From Trochalopteron elliotii (taxonomy: Eukaryota; Chordata; Aves; Passeriformes; Leiothrichidae): 64,000 nt of DNA. The position numbers were made by a program, and so were the translations under genes. The stretch spans positions 1,826,241 to 1,890,240 of the forward strand of contig JANPWX010020040.1 of NCBI GenBank assembly GCA_024734555.1. The letters run 5' to 3'. Under the pieces are notes generated by a model, which saw only the letters and a list, made by a program, of their open reading frames with translations, was not told the origin of the DNA and did no database searches. Positions 38,101 to 49,080 of the stretch are shown here, one piece after another. The stretch's first letter is position 1. Each line of letters starts with the position of its first letter.

Positions 38101-41100
38101 CCTAAGACATGATACTTCATGAAAATAAAGCCCCTGCAGACTTGGAAACAAAAAGTTGACAAAATGCAGCTACTGCCCTTCTGCTGAAGACAGGTCTTGA
38201 AAGTGGGAATGCCCTGAGTGAAAGGAGCTGTGTTCCCCAGGAGCCATGTATCCTTCCCAAAGGTATATCTGGGACCTGCTCTGAACTTGAGCTGTGGTCT
38301 GTCTCACAAGCCAGAAGCTTGCCCTCCTCACCCAGAAATCATGCTGGGTACTGTAAAAGGACATATTTTTGACAACACTGTGAGTTGACTGAAATTACAC
38401 CTCTGTGATAAAACACATGATCCTACCATAGTAGAGAGCAAAGACAGTGGCTGCTGCCATAAAGGAGCCCAGGAACTGGCCAATTATATAAGCTGCAAGT
38501 GTTGTCCAGGAGATGTTTCCTAAAACGCATTGTGTAATGGTGATGGCAGCATTCAGGTGAGCTCCTGCAAAATCACAGAAAAAGAGAGGCCTCAGCACTG
38601 ATGCAGCTGTTTTGGAACATGTGACATGGGGGATGCCCCCATCCCTAGAAACATTCCATGCCAGGTTGGACAGGGCTTTGAGCAACCTGCTCTAGTTGAT
38701 GTTTCTGCCCATTGCAGGGCAGTTGGACTGGGTGAGCTTGAAAGGTCTCTTTCAACCCAAGCTTTTCTTTGGTCCTGTATCCAATACCCTGCAGTAATCA
38801 CCCTGACAGGCCCAGAGCAGCAAGAATCTCTCAGGTCTTATTCCTGCACAGACACAAAATGAGCTTTTCTCTCTCGACAGCTGAATCATGCAGGTCAAAG
38901 AGCTCCTAACTAGTCTTCTAAAAATTCTGTAGACCACAGGCTGCCTCCAGAGACTGGGCTGTCTCACCTGTCAGATATACCTCTCATGGGATGGCATGAG
39001 CTTCCCTATGACTTTCTCAATGGGCTTCTCCCTACTGAGCTTAAAAAGAGCCTATACTTCAGCACATTTTAAGTAGCTGCAGGAAGATGAGGACCTGTGT
39101 TTCAATGGAACACTTTCTGTGGAGGAGGTTGATATCACAATGGTGACTAAATGGGTCTGAGTCTCATGGCCTTGGTGCAAACCACATGTGTTCTTCAGGT
39201 CTCCTGTCCCCAGGAATCTAAACAAAAATATTTGTTTTTCCTGCCTGATAGGTATAAAGTTCGAGGGTCAGTAAATGTTCCAGCCTTCACGATCATCTTC
39301 TACTCCAGACTCCAAAAGGGGTAAGATGCAGACACCCATTATTTTCATCAAAGTGCAGGACACAGTGAAGTGGAAGTTCATGTACCACCTGCTACAGTCC
39401 AACAACCACAACTGGAATGGAGGCAGATCCCTTCTTAGGCCCTCTGCCCTTTTTTGGGTATGGCCAGCCATTTCAGAGATCACAAAAAGCATCTTGTGAC
39501 ACAAATGAAGCCAAATTACTGTGTCAGGAAGGTCTGCAGTTTATTTTGTAAACTGAGCTGAGCTGAGATCCTTTCTGCACTGCCCTCTGCCCTCAACAGA
39601 GCAGCTCCTTCTAAAAAGTCACTTAGGACTGCAGGATCTACTTTCCTCAGTCCACTTTCCCCAGGATGTTTCCACCAGCTCCGAAAGGACAAGAAAATCA
39701 AGCTCCTGACTGCTCACATGGAAAATTTTTTTCCTTTCCAAGCCAGCCCCAGGTCTGGACCTCTATCTACTCCAACAGTTTAAGAGCAAGGAGTTGCTTT
39801 AATTTTCTGCCCATTAGGGCCCTTAATGTTTTCTCTTGGTGCAAATGAATGCAGAAATTGAAGGCAATGGTAATGTTCTTGTCATGTGAGGGATGCTACC
39901 CCATGGCCCCAAAACACCACTTCCCAAGTTCACGTGGGGCATCTGTGCATGGATGTGTGTGATAAGGAGAAAAATTGCATACCATTCCTTTTGCAACATC
40001 AGCAGTAAGCTCTCCTTCACAATAAATTATTTATTTCCCCATGGGTTGTATCAGCAGCAGGTTATGGAACCTCCCTGTCTCCCTGGGCCACGCTGGCATG
40101 TCCCAGACGGGGGAGCTGCTGAAATCTGGCTCTGCTGGCCATAGAGGAAGGGGCTGGCCAAATCTCCTCCTCTCTCCCTGTCCTGCTTGCCCTGTAACAG
40201 CTCAGAACACAAGTTTGGGGTCAGTATTCTGTACGTATGCTGTGCATGCCTGTCCCTGGCCTCTCCTGCTGTTCTTGCCTGGGGATTCTAGGACTGCTTT
40301 TTTTAGGCAGGGACTGCCCATGCCACCCCTCCACACCCCACTCCTCCTGTCCTCAATGCACATGGCCTTTACGGGACATGGATATGTCCCATGCCTGACA
40401 GTGCTGCTCACCAGATACTCCTCCAGCCGCATAGACGCCCAAGGTAGCACCAATGCCAAATGCCATATTGATGCTGAAATAGTGACCACTATTTCCTTTC
40501 CCCAATACCACTTGTGCCACAGAAGACAAGCCAAAAACCTGTGTAAAAAGAAAGAGAGAAAGGAGTATTAAGAGTATTCTCGTTGCTGCAGTAGACTGAG
40601 CTTCTTTGCTATTTTTCTGCAAAAGTAATCACCTCCCAAAGACAGGAAATCTTTAAGGTGACCATGGTCAGAAGACAAAGAACAACCTTGCCCTGCAAAA
40701 ACTGAAGTGATATCTGAGATTGGTACCCATCAAACAAAACTAGGCACTCTCATTTTGGTTGGGTATGGGGAGACAAACCCCAAACACTCATACCAAGAAC
40801 TGGGGCTCAGTGGGGATCACTCACACTGCAGACATCTCAGCCTGAAATCAGGGACATGAATTGGGGGACCACTGGGAGATAAAGTCCAAGGTGGATGGAA
40901 GGAGGGTGTGCAAATTCTTACTGTCCTTCTTTTCCTGGTGTGCAATTCATTGACTATGTAGTTTGGGCAGCAAACAGCTATTTGCCAAACTCGGCTCTAA
41001 TTTTGGTAACATTCCAGCGAAAGACAAGAAAGGAAATTCTGGTTTAACTTTTCTGTTCATCACATATATTTTCAGCTTGGAAATAGCCAAAGTTTCAGTG

Positions 41101-44100
41101 GGTTTTTTTAGTGACTAAAGCAAAACCTGGGAAAAAAACTGAAGGTAAACACTCTCCAGCAGGAAAACACATATTCAAGACATTGCTCTGACCTGAAAGA
41201 GAGAATTCTATTTCATGCTTTTGATGTGGTAAGAATGGAAAAATCAATTCTTTGCATGCTCTTACGCTGAAACCTAGAGAAGGACAAGGCATCTCTTGAG
41301 GTTTCTGATCCACAAACCACTGAGGGTTTGGAAAGTGTATCCTGTTCCTTGGACTGCATTGATGTTTATCCAAGGTGACATGTCTTTCAAAGATAAGAAA
41401 GTCAATATGTTCTCCAGCACATAAACTTCTGCTTTGGCTTATGCTGTTCAACTGTGATTTTTTTTCTGGCTACTCTGCCTGCATCCAAATTTTATCTCAT
41501 GTCTGCTTCCCTTCATTGCTTTCAGACATCACCCAAATCCCCTGTTCCCCGGAGATACTGCTCTTCTTTAACTTACTTGTAGACACAGACCACAGCTCTG
41601 TGCAGAGCTACAACCCCCACAGTGTAAGCCCTTCTCAGTCTGCCTCAGCAAAAGCCCTCAGAAATAGTTTGTGATGTCCCCTTAACAGCTGCAAATTACA
41701 CAAATTCTGTATATTCATCTCTGATTTTCCCAAAGCCCAAGAGACAACAAATATGTAAGGCACAGGTTTTGCAGGAGAGCACACAGGTGTAGAGAGAGGG
41801 TTGCAGGGGAGGAGACATAACTGTGCACAAACAGCACTATCCTGAAAAAAAACACAAGATAGGACACAGAATCTGTTTTTCAGCACAGATCCAAACTTCC
41901 TGTTTTCTTCCTGTATCCTCACAGTCCCAAAACACCATTTATTTTAATTTCTTCTTCTCTAGTTCTTGTGCTGCTTAGTCCTGCTGCCTGGTTCCTCTTA
42001 CCAACACTGCCTGTCCGTTAAACTGAGGGGCCCTGGGATGAGTTTTGTTGTCCAAATAACAGCCATTCAGGCATCCTGGAGGTGCATCCAGAGCACTGCC
42101 TGTTGCACTGAGGGCCAAGCTGCTGCTAAAGAGTTGGGCACTGTATGCTTTGTTCCGATGCTGGATGCTGCTTGTCTTCAGCCCTTGATGGGGCCCAGGT
42201 GCAGTGCCCTCCTTTTCTGTCTTCCCACACATGGATCAGTGAAGGAAGAGCCAGTGTGAGCTGCAGGCTGCAAAATCTGCCTTGAACTGTCAGAGGGCAG
42301 AGTAGAGTCTCCACCTCATACTGCTTCCCTGCCAGGATGACCCTGAAGTTGTTCTTTATCATCTGGAAAATTCTACCACCAAATACCAGAGAATGGAAAA
42401 AAGCAAAATGGTTTGCTAAGCTGCTGCAGAGGAGTCATAGATGTCTGTACTCTGACTTACTATGGCTGCAAAACTACCTGTGAATGAACTTCAAAGAGCT
42501 GGACGTGCAAAATTACATGATAAAAAGCAACCATGCTCTGCACAGGCAGTTGTTGCCCTTGGAAATGAGTCCCTTTCTTGGTACAGAAAGCTGTGTCAGA
42601 AGGTTCCTATTCTTACACAAATCTTAATTTCTTCCTCTTTAAATCTCCAAGTACACGTTATTTAGGTTATGCCCAGCCTTTGCATGCCAGACTCTGTCCA
42701 GTCTAAAGTGTGTCAGCCCAGGCTAAGTCCAAGTGTAGCAAATTGGCACAGATGGATACTGGACCTTTTCAGAGGGAGGATCTCATTCTGCTCTGTTGAT
42801 CAAACACTCAAAGTCTCTGGTTCCTGGATGAAGTGGGTACTTCATCCTCAGCCCCCACAGTGACTGCGAAACCTTCCTAATCTTCTACCCAAACGTTTCT
42901 GAAGCAGCCCAGGAGCTCAAACCCACTTAACTATTCCTTGGTGAAACAGATCCCTGAGGCAAGGGGGCAGTTTATGTATGATTTACATAAGCACTGTTCA
43001 ATTGGCAGCAAGAAAATCAAAAGTGAAATCCTGGCATGCTTCACACCCTGTAATTACATTTCCTAATGGTGGGTTGTGGTTCTAGAGAATTTCTCTGGAA
43101 AGTTCCTTACCCTGGTAACCCGGAGGGGAAGACAGATGAACACTGTTTTCATTTTGAAGCAGCTGTCAGTGATAGAAGAGTCAATGTCTGTTCCCCAGAC
43201 CTGTTCAGACTGCCCCCAACTACACCACACCTGTGGCACAGCAGGAGGAAAAGCCTCCATTCACTGAGTGGGATCTTCCAGGGGGTGTGCCACAAGCATT
43301 GTAGACACTACTTTTTGATTTCATTCCCAAATTCTTCCTCAGTTTCCTTCAGAAGAGAACCGAAAGAGCAACATGTCCAGAGAAGGGCAATGGAGTTGAG
43401 GAAGGATCCACAGGAGCACAAGTCTGATGAGGGGCAGCTGCAGGAGCTGGGGGTGTTCAGCCTGGAGAAAAGGAGGCTCACGGAAGACCAGATCACTCTC
43501 TTCAGCTCCCCAACAGGAGGGTGTAGCCACGGGAGACTGGTCTCTCCTCCCATGGAACAAGTGCCACGGCAAAGGGAAATGGCCTCAAATTGTGCCAGGG
43601 GAGGATTAGATTGGATATTAGGAAAAATCTGTTCACCAGCAGGGTTGTCAAGCATTGGAACAGGCTGCCCAGTGGTGGGTTTATAGATGTTATATATATA
43701 TATAATACCTTGGAGATATTTAAAAGACATGTAAATGTGGCACTTAGGGATATGGTTTAGTGGTAGCCTCTGCAGTGCCAGGTTTATGCTTGAACTCTTA
43801 AAGGTCTCTCCCAACCTAAATGATTCTGTGATATTTTAATTCTTTCCCACCTACTTCACTCTCTCCCAGCACCCACCTCCCTTTGCCTGCATGACTTTTT
43901 TTGCTCCAAAAAGTTTTTGGCAGATAGTCTGCCTGCTCAGAAACTACCACCCCACCAAAGCAGAGGGGGGAGCAGTACCAACCAACCACTGGGCAACCCT
44001 GAGGATGTGGTAGGAAATCACTGACCTTACAAACCACTGCTTTAAATGGCTGCACACACCCGCACACACACATGCACAGACTCCTCCTTACCATGAGGAT

Positions 44101-44184
44101 GAATGTTCCCAATGCTTCTGCCAGCATCTCCCTTATGGTACTGTTACGAATTCTCAACAGCTTCTTAGTCTTCTCCAACATCAT
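35021..44184 (-). CDS. AQP7: AQP7, aquaglyceroporin 7 (whole gene, coding span)
   Basis: Six exons on the minus strand (44184-44092, 40538-40412, 38564-38427, 37691-37573, 36209-35992, 35180-35021) join in frame to 855 nt, 284 aa, with GT/AG borders throughout. The product is a six-helix channel for water and glycerol in the plasma membrane. The first pore loop has NAA (residues 78-80, in GAHLNAAIT) and the second NPS (210-212, in GYAINPSRDLPPRIFT). This pair of altered NPA boxes separates AQP7 from AQP3, AQP9 and AQP10. Arg213 is the filter arginine and Asp214 the aquaglyceroporin aspartate. Helices lie near 17-40, 52-72, 97-119, 155-175, 188-208 and 237-258. The C-terminal tail is short (about 26 residues) compared with human AQP7 (342 aa in total). 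The start is chosen at the first of two adjacent ATGs. Upstream noncoding exons were not located. Confidence 0.95.
35181..35991 (-). other. AQP7 intron 5
   Basis: This is a 0.8-kb intron. No repeat or other feature was recognised. Confidence 0.65.
35992..36209 (-). CDS. AQP7: AQP7 exon 5 with the NPS pore motif
   Basis: A TATTCCTGCAG acceptor and a GTGAGT donor bound 218 nt. The peptide FMATVMLILGVMVIHDEKNN then AAIKGAQPMLTGMLVLGIGL and GMGLNTGYAINPSRDLPPRI covers helices 4-5 and the second pore loop. The stretch GYAINPSRDLPPRIFT is identical to human AQP7 as I recall it. Confidence 0.97.
36210..37572 (-). other. AQP7 intron 4
   Basis: This is a 1.4-kb intron with no recognised repeat or additional exon. 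Confidence 0.65.
37573..37691 (-). CDS. AQP7: AQP7 exon 4
   Basis: A CCACTTCTAG acceptor and a GTCAGT donor bound 119 nt reading (D)AIYDYTKGNLTVSGPTATAM then IFSTYPAPNVSLQGAFFTE. This corresponds to the extracellular loop C and the start of helix 4. The SGPTATA and IF(S/A)TYP blocks are typical of aquaglyceroporins. NLT and NVS are possible N-glycosylation sites in this loop. Confidence 0.95.
37692..38426 (-). other. AQP7 intron 3
   Basis: This is a 0.7-kb intron with no recognised repeat. Confidence 0.65.
38427..38564 (-). CDS. AQP7: AQP7 exon 3 with the NAA pore motif
   Basis: A GATTTTGCAG acceptor and a GTAGGA donor bound 138 nt reading (G)AHLNAAITITQCVLGNISW then TTLAAYIIGQFLGSFMAAAT and VFALYY. 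The first pore loop has NAA in place of NPA, as in mammalian AQP7 (NAAVT), with Ile for Val here. Confidence 0.96.
38565..40411 (-). other. AQP7 intron 2
   Basis: This 1.8-kb intron contains a CR1 tail right beside exon 3 (38628-38775). Nothing else was recognised. Confidence 0.65.
38628..38775 (+). mobile_element. CR1 LINE 3' tail, sense on plus strand
   Basis: The order 'ccaggttggacagggctttgagcaacctgctctag', 'gcccattgcagggcagttgga', 'tgagcttgaaaggtctctttcaacccaag' is a CR1 3' end. It begins 64 bp from the exon 3 acceptor of AQP7 and is antisense to that gene. Confidence 0.9.
40412..40538 (-). CDS. AQP7: AQP7 exon 2
   Basis: A GTTTTTACACAG-like acceptor and a GTGAGC donor bound 127 nt reading VFGLSSVAQVVLGKGNSGHY then FSINMAFGIGATLGVYAAGG and VS, one base left over. 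It covers the end of helix 1 and helix 2. FGLxSVAQVVL is shared with AQP7 and AQP3. Confidence 0.96.
40539..44091 (-). other. AQP7 intron 1 of the coding region
   Basis: This 3.6-kb intron contains a 3'-end CR1 copy (43358-43832) with an internal TA run. Long open frames over that copy are translated CR1 sequence. Confidence 0.65.
43358..43832 (+). mobile_element. CR1 LINE 3' region, sense on plus strand
   Basis: The blocks 'agagaagggcaatggagttgaggaaggat', 'tgcaggagctgggggtgttcagcctggagaaaaggaggctca', 'ggattagattggatattaggaaaaatc', 'cattggaacaggctgcccagtgg' and 'ctcccaacctaaatgattctgtga' follow CR1 order to its ATTCTGTG tail. A TATATA run at 43690-43704 interrupts it. Confidence 0.92.
44092..44184 (-). 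CDS. AQP7: AQP7 first coding exon
   Basis: From the first of two adjacent ATGs (44184) the frame reads MMLEKTKKLLRIRNSTIREM then LAEALGTFILM and ends at a GTAAGG donor in phase 0. LAExxGTFIL is the usual helix 1 start of aquaglyceroporins. The same frame stays open 16 codons upstream before a TGA, so an upstream exon joined inside that stretch could lengthen the N-terminus. An out-of-frame ATG at 44237 opens a 13-codon upstream frame that stops before the start. Confidence 0.85.
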
Positions 44185-46063
44185 CTTCCCCACCTCCTTA
44201 TGGCTGTCTTTGCGCTCCTGTTGTGACGGCACACTTCATTGCACTGAGCCAGGTTACCCTTTGAAACTTGGCACCCTCTTCACCCCCAGACACCTTCTCT
44301 CCTTTGGTTAACGATGAACAAACCAATAAAGCAGCAGCTATCTTCTAAGTCTTCACCCCCTTCCCTCCCTCCCCTATATGCCATCCTATAAAAGCTGTAT
44401 GGTAGGGATGCAATATTTCTGTTATGAGGGCATTAGTGACACTGTGCCTCTGCCCAGGACAGCCTAACCCCAGAACAGTGGAGCTGTCAATAGCCTTGAT
44501 ATGCTCCTGAAGCCTGTCTTTCTCCTTAACCTTTTCTACAGGAATTGAACAGGAATTTTGGCTCTGCTCTGCATTGTAACCTACTGACTGATGGTTCGGT
44601 ACTGGTTTTTTAAAAGATTGGATTGGGACTGTTTGCCTGTGCAGGATTATTTGGATGCCTCTTCTGCAGCAAGGATGCTCTGCCTGGAGCTGGTATGCTC
44701 TGCTGTCTGCAGATGGGAAGAGCACAATGCATTGTTTCAGGTGGAATATTTGCTCTTGTTGAATGCATCTGTGTCTTCAGGTGCTATCACACTCAACAGG
44801 AGCCTTGCCACCAGCCACCCTGTCTGTCTTCTCATATAGGGCAAGGAGAAACTAACCTCAGCAATGGTCACAAGAGATCTTCAATCTTACCTGGTTACCA
44901 GAGCAGAACCATTTTTGTCCTGATTCCTCCTCCATCTCCTCATTCCCTCTACCTATCTCCCTGCTCATCAGGTGCTCTTGCCTTTCCATGTGAAAAGGTT
45001 TTAATACCTTTGATTAATCATAGAAAACTTACATCCATTGAACACTCAAGACCTTTTCCCTTGAGCTTTTTCTGGTTCTTCGCTGGTTTTCTTCACCTTC
45101 CTGACAACCTGCTGCAGCTTCTCAGTGTGGTTCTGGAGGGGACAGCTCTGCAGAAGTGTCAGCAGCCGCCCTGATGCGGACATGGTGCTCTGCTCATGCT
45201 GCCCCTGGCCTGGTCTCCCTTTCCTCTATTGCATGGCAAAAGTTTATGAGCTTTTCTTTCACCCACAGGGTACTCAGCAGCTGTATGGAAGAACCTGGGA
45301 AGCTGATTCTCCTCTCTGCTCCATAGATCGTTGTATGTCTTGTGGCAGGAAGAGTTTTATGGACAGGGTCAATCCCTCCTCCAGTGACAGATTAGCTATT
45401 TGACCTCAGTGAACACCTGGCTAAATATGCAGTAAATTACTAGTCTGTCTCTGATACTGAGGATCATTTGATTATGATGGATGATAATCATGTTGCTTGA
45501 AAGGGTGTTTCTACATAATTGTTCTAGGTGGGAAGGTTTTCATTCTCTGGGTCTGTGACCTATGCTGTAGAACAGAATAAACCTTTCTAGGTCACTTCAT
45601 TCTCTGCCATGCAAATGTTTATTGGTGGAGCACAAACCATGAGTCCTGAAGCACCAAGTTGGGGTGGTGACAAGACCCTCAAGTTTCTTCTGCACATGGT
45701 GAATTCCAGCTGACTGTACATGTCACCTGAGATCCTTGTGTCTCCATGTGCTGGAGATCTCACAGCCTTTCTCAGATGGACACGGTATCTGTGGGCCAGA
45801 AACACCCACAACTGGACCTACAACTTTGTTTTTTCTCCTGGATCTCAGAGAGCCTTCCAAGTGGAATCCTTCCCTGTGGGCAAACAGTGAAGCTGCTGTG
45901 TATCTGATAGGCTTTGTTTCCTACATTCAGGAATCAATTGTAGGCATCTCAGTATTCTGATTTGGGCTGAAAAATAGACAGGTGCTTTCTGGGAACACCG
46001 GGTTCCCATAGACTTGCAATCTTCTCAGAAAAATGCAATCCCAGTTTGCAGTAGAGATCTTTG

Positions 46064-46110
46064 GTTTGGTGATAATATTTGCAGTGTAATTCCCAATATT
46101 ATCACCAAAC
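46064..46110. repeat. Perfect 16-bp inverted repeat
   Basis: GTTTGGTGATAATATT at 46064-46079 is exactly the reverse complement of AATATTATCACCAAAC at 46095-46110, with a 15-base loop. The match is perfect and the sequence is not a simple repeat. Confidence 0.9.
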
Positions 46111-46131
46111 TCTGTAAAACTCCAGTATGCT

Positions 46132-46167
46132 TCTAGTTGCTTGTCCTTTTATCTAGTTGCTTGTCCT
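46132..46167. repeat. 16-bp direct repeat
   Basis: TCTAGTTGCTTGTCCT occurs at 46132-46147 and again at 46152-46167 with a four-base spacer, 22 bp after the inverted repeat. Confidence 0.9.
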
Positions 46168-48129
46168 GTTGCCACCCCAGGACAACAGGTCAGTCCACAA
46201 GATGGCACTGAAACATTAATTTCTCCCTTTAAGATGCTCAGAAGGGCTCCTCTGTTGGCTGCTGAAAATGTGAGAATCCTTTAATTTTTGAGCTTCTGCT
46301 GGCCATTTTTAGACATTAATGTGACCTGCTAGTATTGAAGGACTGTAAAAATAATGAAACCCTCACCTTTCCAAAGGTGACGTAGGTCAGAGCACCTCTG
46401 CTCTGTGAGTACAGAAACCCAAAGTGTGTGAGCCTGTGCCTGAGTTTACAGCAAGCAGAGAAAAACAGGCAGCTCCAAAGGGCAATTCTTCCTCTCCTAA
46501 AATAAGCATCTGAGGCCGAACCTATGAGTCATGATAGATAATGGCACTTTCCCTCCAGCGTCTGTACACAGACGTGGAGTGATGGGCTCCAAAGTGCACC
46601 CCTACCACCGCCAGGTGCGCTGGACTGCCCCTTCTCCCTGCATCCAGACATGGTGATCTTGAGCAAGTGCAAGCCAAGTGAGTCAGCCAAGGGCTGGATT
46701 GCGAATATCTGCTGGTTTCCCAACAGCAGCCTGCTCATACTTGCTCGGTTTCACTTACCCGCAGGGCTGATGGGGATCTGTGGGGTCACTAAATACAGTC
46801 CCCTACTGACACAGGCAGCCAGACCATATCTGCCTTTTGGTGGCCTGGCCACTCTGCATTTTAGTGGCAGATGATCGTTGCCCAACTCCTGTTGTACCCT
46901 GTTACCTGAACTTGCTGCTCTGAAGATTAGACACTTTCCTCTAATTTTCAGCCAAGTTCTCAAACCCATTTGTCCATGTGCACCATTAGCCCATCACAGT
47001 CATGAGTTAACTTACTTCTTGTGGATGCTATCGCTTAATGTGTTACTAAAAGGTTTGTTAGAAGACCATGGGCTGCTCAGGTTTAGCTCCATACCACCTC
47101 CTGATGTTTGCCTTGATACCCTCACAGGTTGAAACTTCACTCGACATTGGCCCGACAATGATTTTGCTATGTTTTCCACTGCAGATTAAGCAGCCACCAG
47201 CTAAATCAAACCCACTTTTCTCCCCAAGACAGGTGTGCTTTCAGCACTATTAATAATAGCCTCAGTTTGGAAAGGAAAGTTTTGGCACAGTCAAGGTCCA
47301 TTAACAGTTCTGGTGTTGATGCCCATGGTAATGAAGAAGCAGGAGAACAATGCCCCTGTGTCCTGCAAGAAGAGCTCTGGGAAGAATGGGTATCCAGGCG
47401 CTCCAGGGCATTCTGCAAGGAGTAACTTCTCTGACTCAGTTTGACAGTGCACATGATTCCTCTGCACCCAGGAGCCCATTTATCTCTTAATTGGACTAAT
47501 TAAACAGCAGGTGGAACATTGCTACTCCATCCACTTCAACCCTGCTGGTGGAGCATTTTCTCCCCAGAGGCCAAGAGGAGCATAAGCAGACAGCTGAGAA
47601 AGGGAGCTGCTCACTGCGGGCAAGAACAGCTTGTTCCTCAATCAGACCAAATGAACAGGGGACCAGAATATCTCCAGTGCCCTTCAGGAAGCAAGACCCA
47701 GTCAGAGAGATCATAACTGCACTGGTATGACCTTTACTGTCCAGCACAGACCCTGTTTGACATAACCTGTGGCACCTGCTCCTTATGGTCTCATGTTCCC
47801 CACTCATGGTCTGTCTCCTCTTTATGGATGGCAGGCACCAAGCAAGTCTCACACATCCCATGTGTCTCTCAGCAGATGTATTTGCTCTCTCTACTGTCAC
47901 CCCCCTCTCCATTCCCACGATATTGGTGTCCGAAAGCTTCTCAGCTCACCCATTGTCCCCTGCCCCGAAGCCAGCCAAAAGTTCATCACCTGCACATGCT
48001 TCTCTTCCATGACTCTAGGCCTGCTCCAGTCATAGTGGACAGAAGTGGGAGATGGAGAGGCATATGGAGAAATGTGGTGGTTCATCACAGGGTGGGGTCC
48101 TGCCTTGGGCATGGTGATGCCCTGCCCCA

Positions 48130-48184
48130 GGCTGCTACAGCTACAGGGCTGCTACAGCTACAGGGCTGCTACAGCTACAGGGCT
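48130..48184. repeat. 17-bp tandem repeat, three copies
   Basis: GGCTGCTACAGCTACAG is repeated three times exactly (48130-48146, 48147-48163, 48164-48180), followed by a partial copy. The unit length is not a multiple of three and no gene is seen around it. Confidence 0.93.
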
Positions 48185-48548
48185 ACTCAGGTAGAGGTAA
48201 TCCATGAGGTGATGTTGCCAGCAGGAGAGGAATTACTTGGCTTTGTTTGTCTTTAGGGGCAGAGCAGGGCTCTGTATGACAGGGTTGCCAGGGGTGGCCC
48301 TGGCCTCATTGTTGGCCAACAGAGTGGAACCCTCCTGGTCACCAGGAATCCACCCACCCCATGCTGAGCCACACTCCTCCTGCCTTTTGTCTGACTTATC
48401 AGATGGGATTAAGTCATTCTTAAATGGAGCAAGGTGTGATGGTTTTTTGAGACACCAACCAGCTTTGATCTGTGAAAAGCCCTGGAAAGTTGCCCCCACC
48501 CACAAATATTTAACAGAGTGTGGAATGGAGGGACAGGAGTAGATCAGG

Positions 48549-49080
48549 TCATAGAATCATAGAATGTCAAAGATTAGAAGGGACATTAAAGAACATCCAG
48601 TGCCAATCTGCTCTTGCCATGAGCAGGGAGGGACCTCTCCCACTAGACCAGATTGCTCAAGGCCCCATCCAACCTGGCCTTGAATGCTGACAGGGATGGG
48701 GCATCCACAGCTTCCCTGGGCACAGCTTCCCTTCCAGTATCTCACCACCTTTACATTTTTCCTAATGACGTAAGTATTTTTCCTAATATCTAGCTTACAT
48801 TTCCCCTCTTTCAATTTGTACCTATTATTCCCTGTCCTATCACTACAGCTCCTGACAAAATGTCTCCCTATGGCTTCCCTATGGGCCCCTTCAGGTACTG
48901 GTAGGTTGCTATGAGGTCTCCACACAACCTTCTCTTCTCCAGGATGAACAGCCACAACCTTCTCAGCCTGTGTTTGTAGGGAAAGTGCTCCAGTCTTCTC
49001 ATCAGTTTAGTGGTCCCCTCTGGACTTTCTCTAGCAGTTCCAGATTCTTCTTATGTTTGGGGCACCAGAACTGTAAGCAG
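48549..49080 (-). mobile_element. CR1 LINE 3' region, antisense
   Basis: It opens with 'catagaatcatagaatg', the reverse complement of the CR1 terminal repeat. It then shows the 'cccactagaccagattgctcaaggccccatccaacctggccttgaatg', 'ggggcatccacagcttccctggg' and 'cttctcttctccaggatgaac' blocks. About 530 bp is preserved, more than in most copies here. Confidence 0.93.

Noticed and set aside
40041..40571. 176-codon plus-strand frame
   Set aside because: It runs antisense across AQP7 exon 2 and has no features of its own.
43066..43814. Overlapping 206- and 168-codon frames on opposite strands
   Set aside because: Most of each frame lies over the CR1 3' region at 43358-43832, so they are repeat translations, not genes.
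44623..45174. 183-codon plus-strand frame upstream of AQP7
   Set aside because: Cys/Leu-rich composition, no start context, no recognised domain and no splice-bordered structure. Judged a chance frame.
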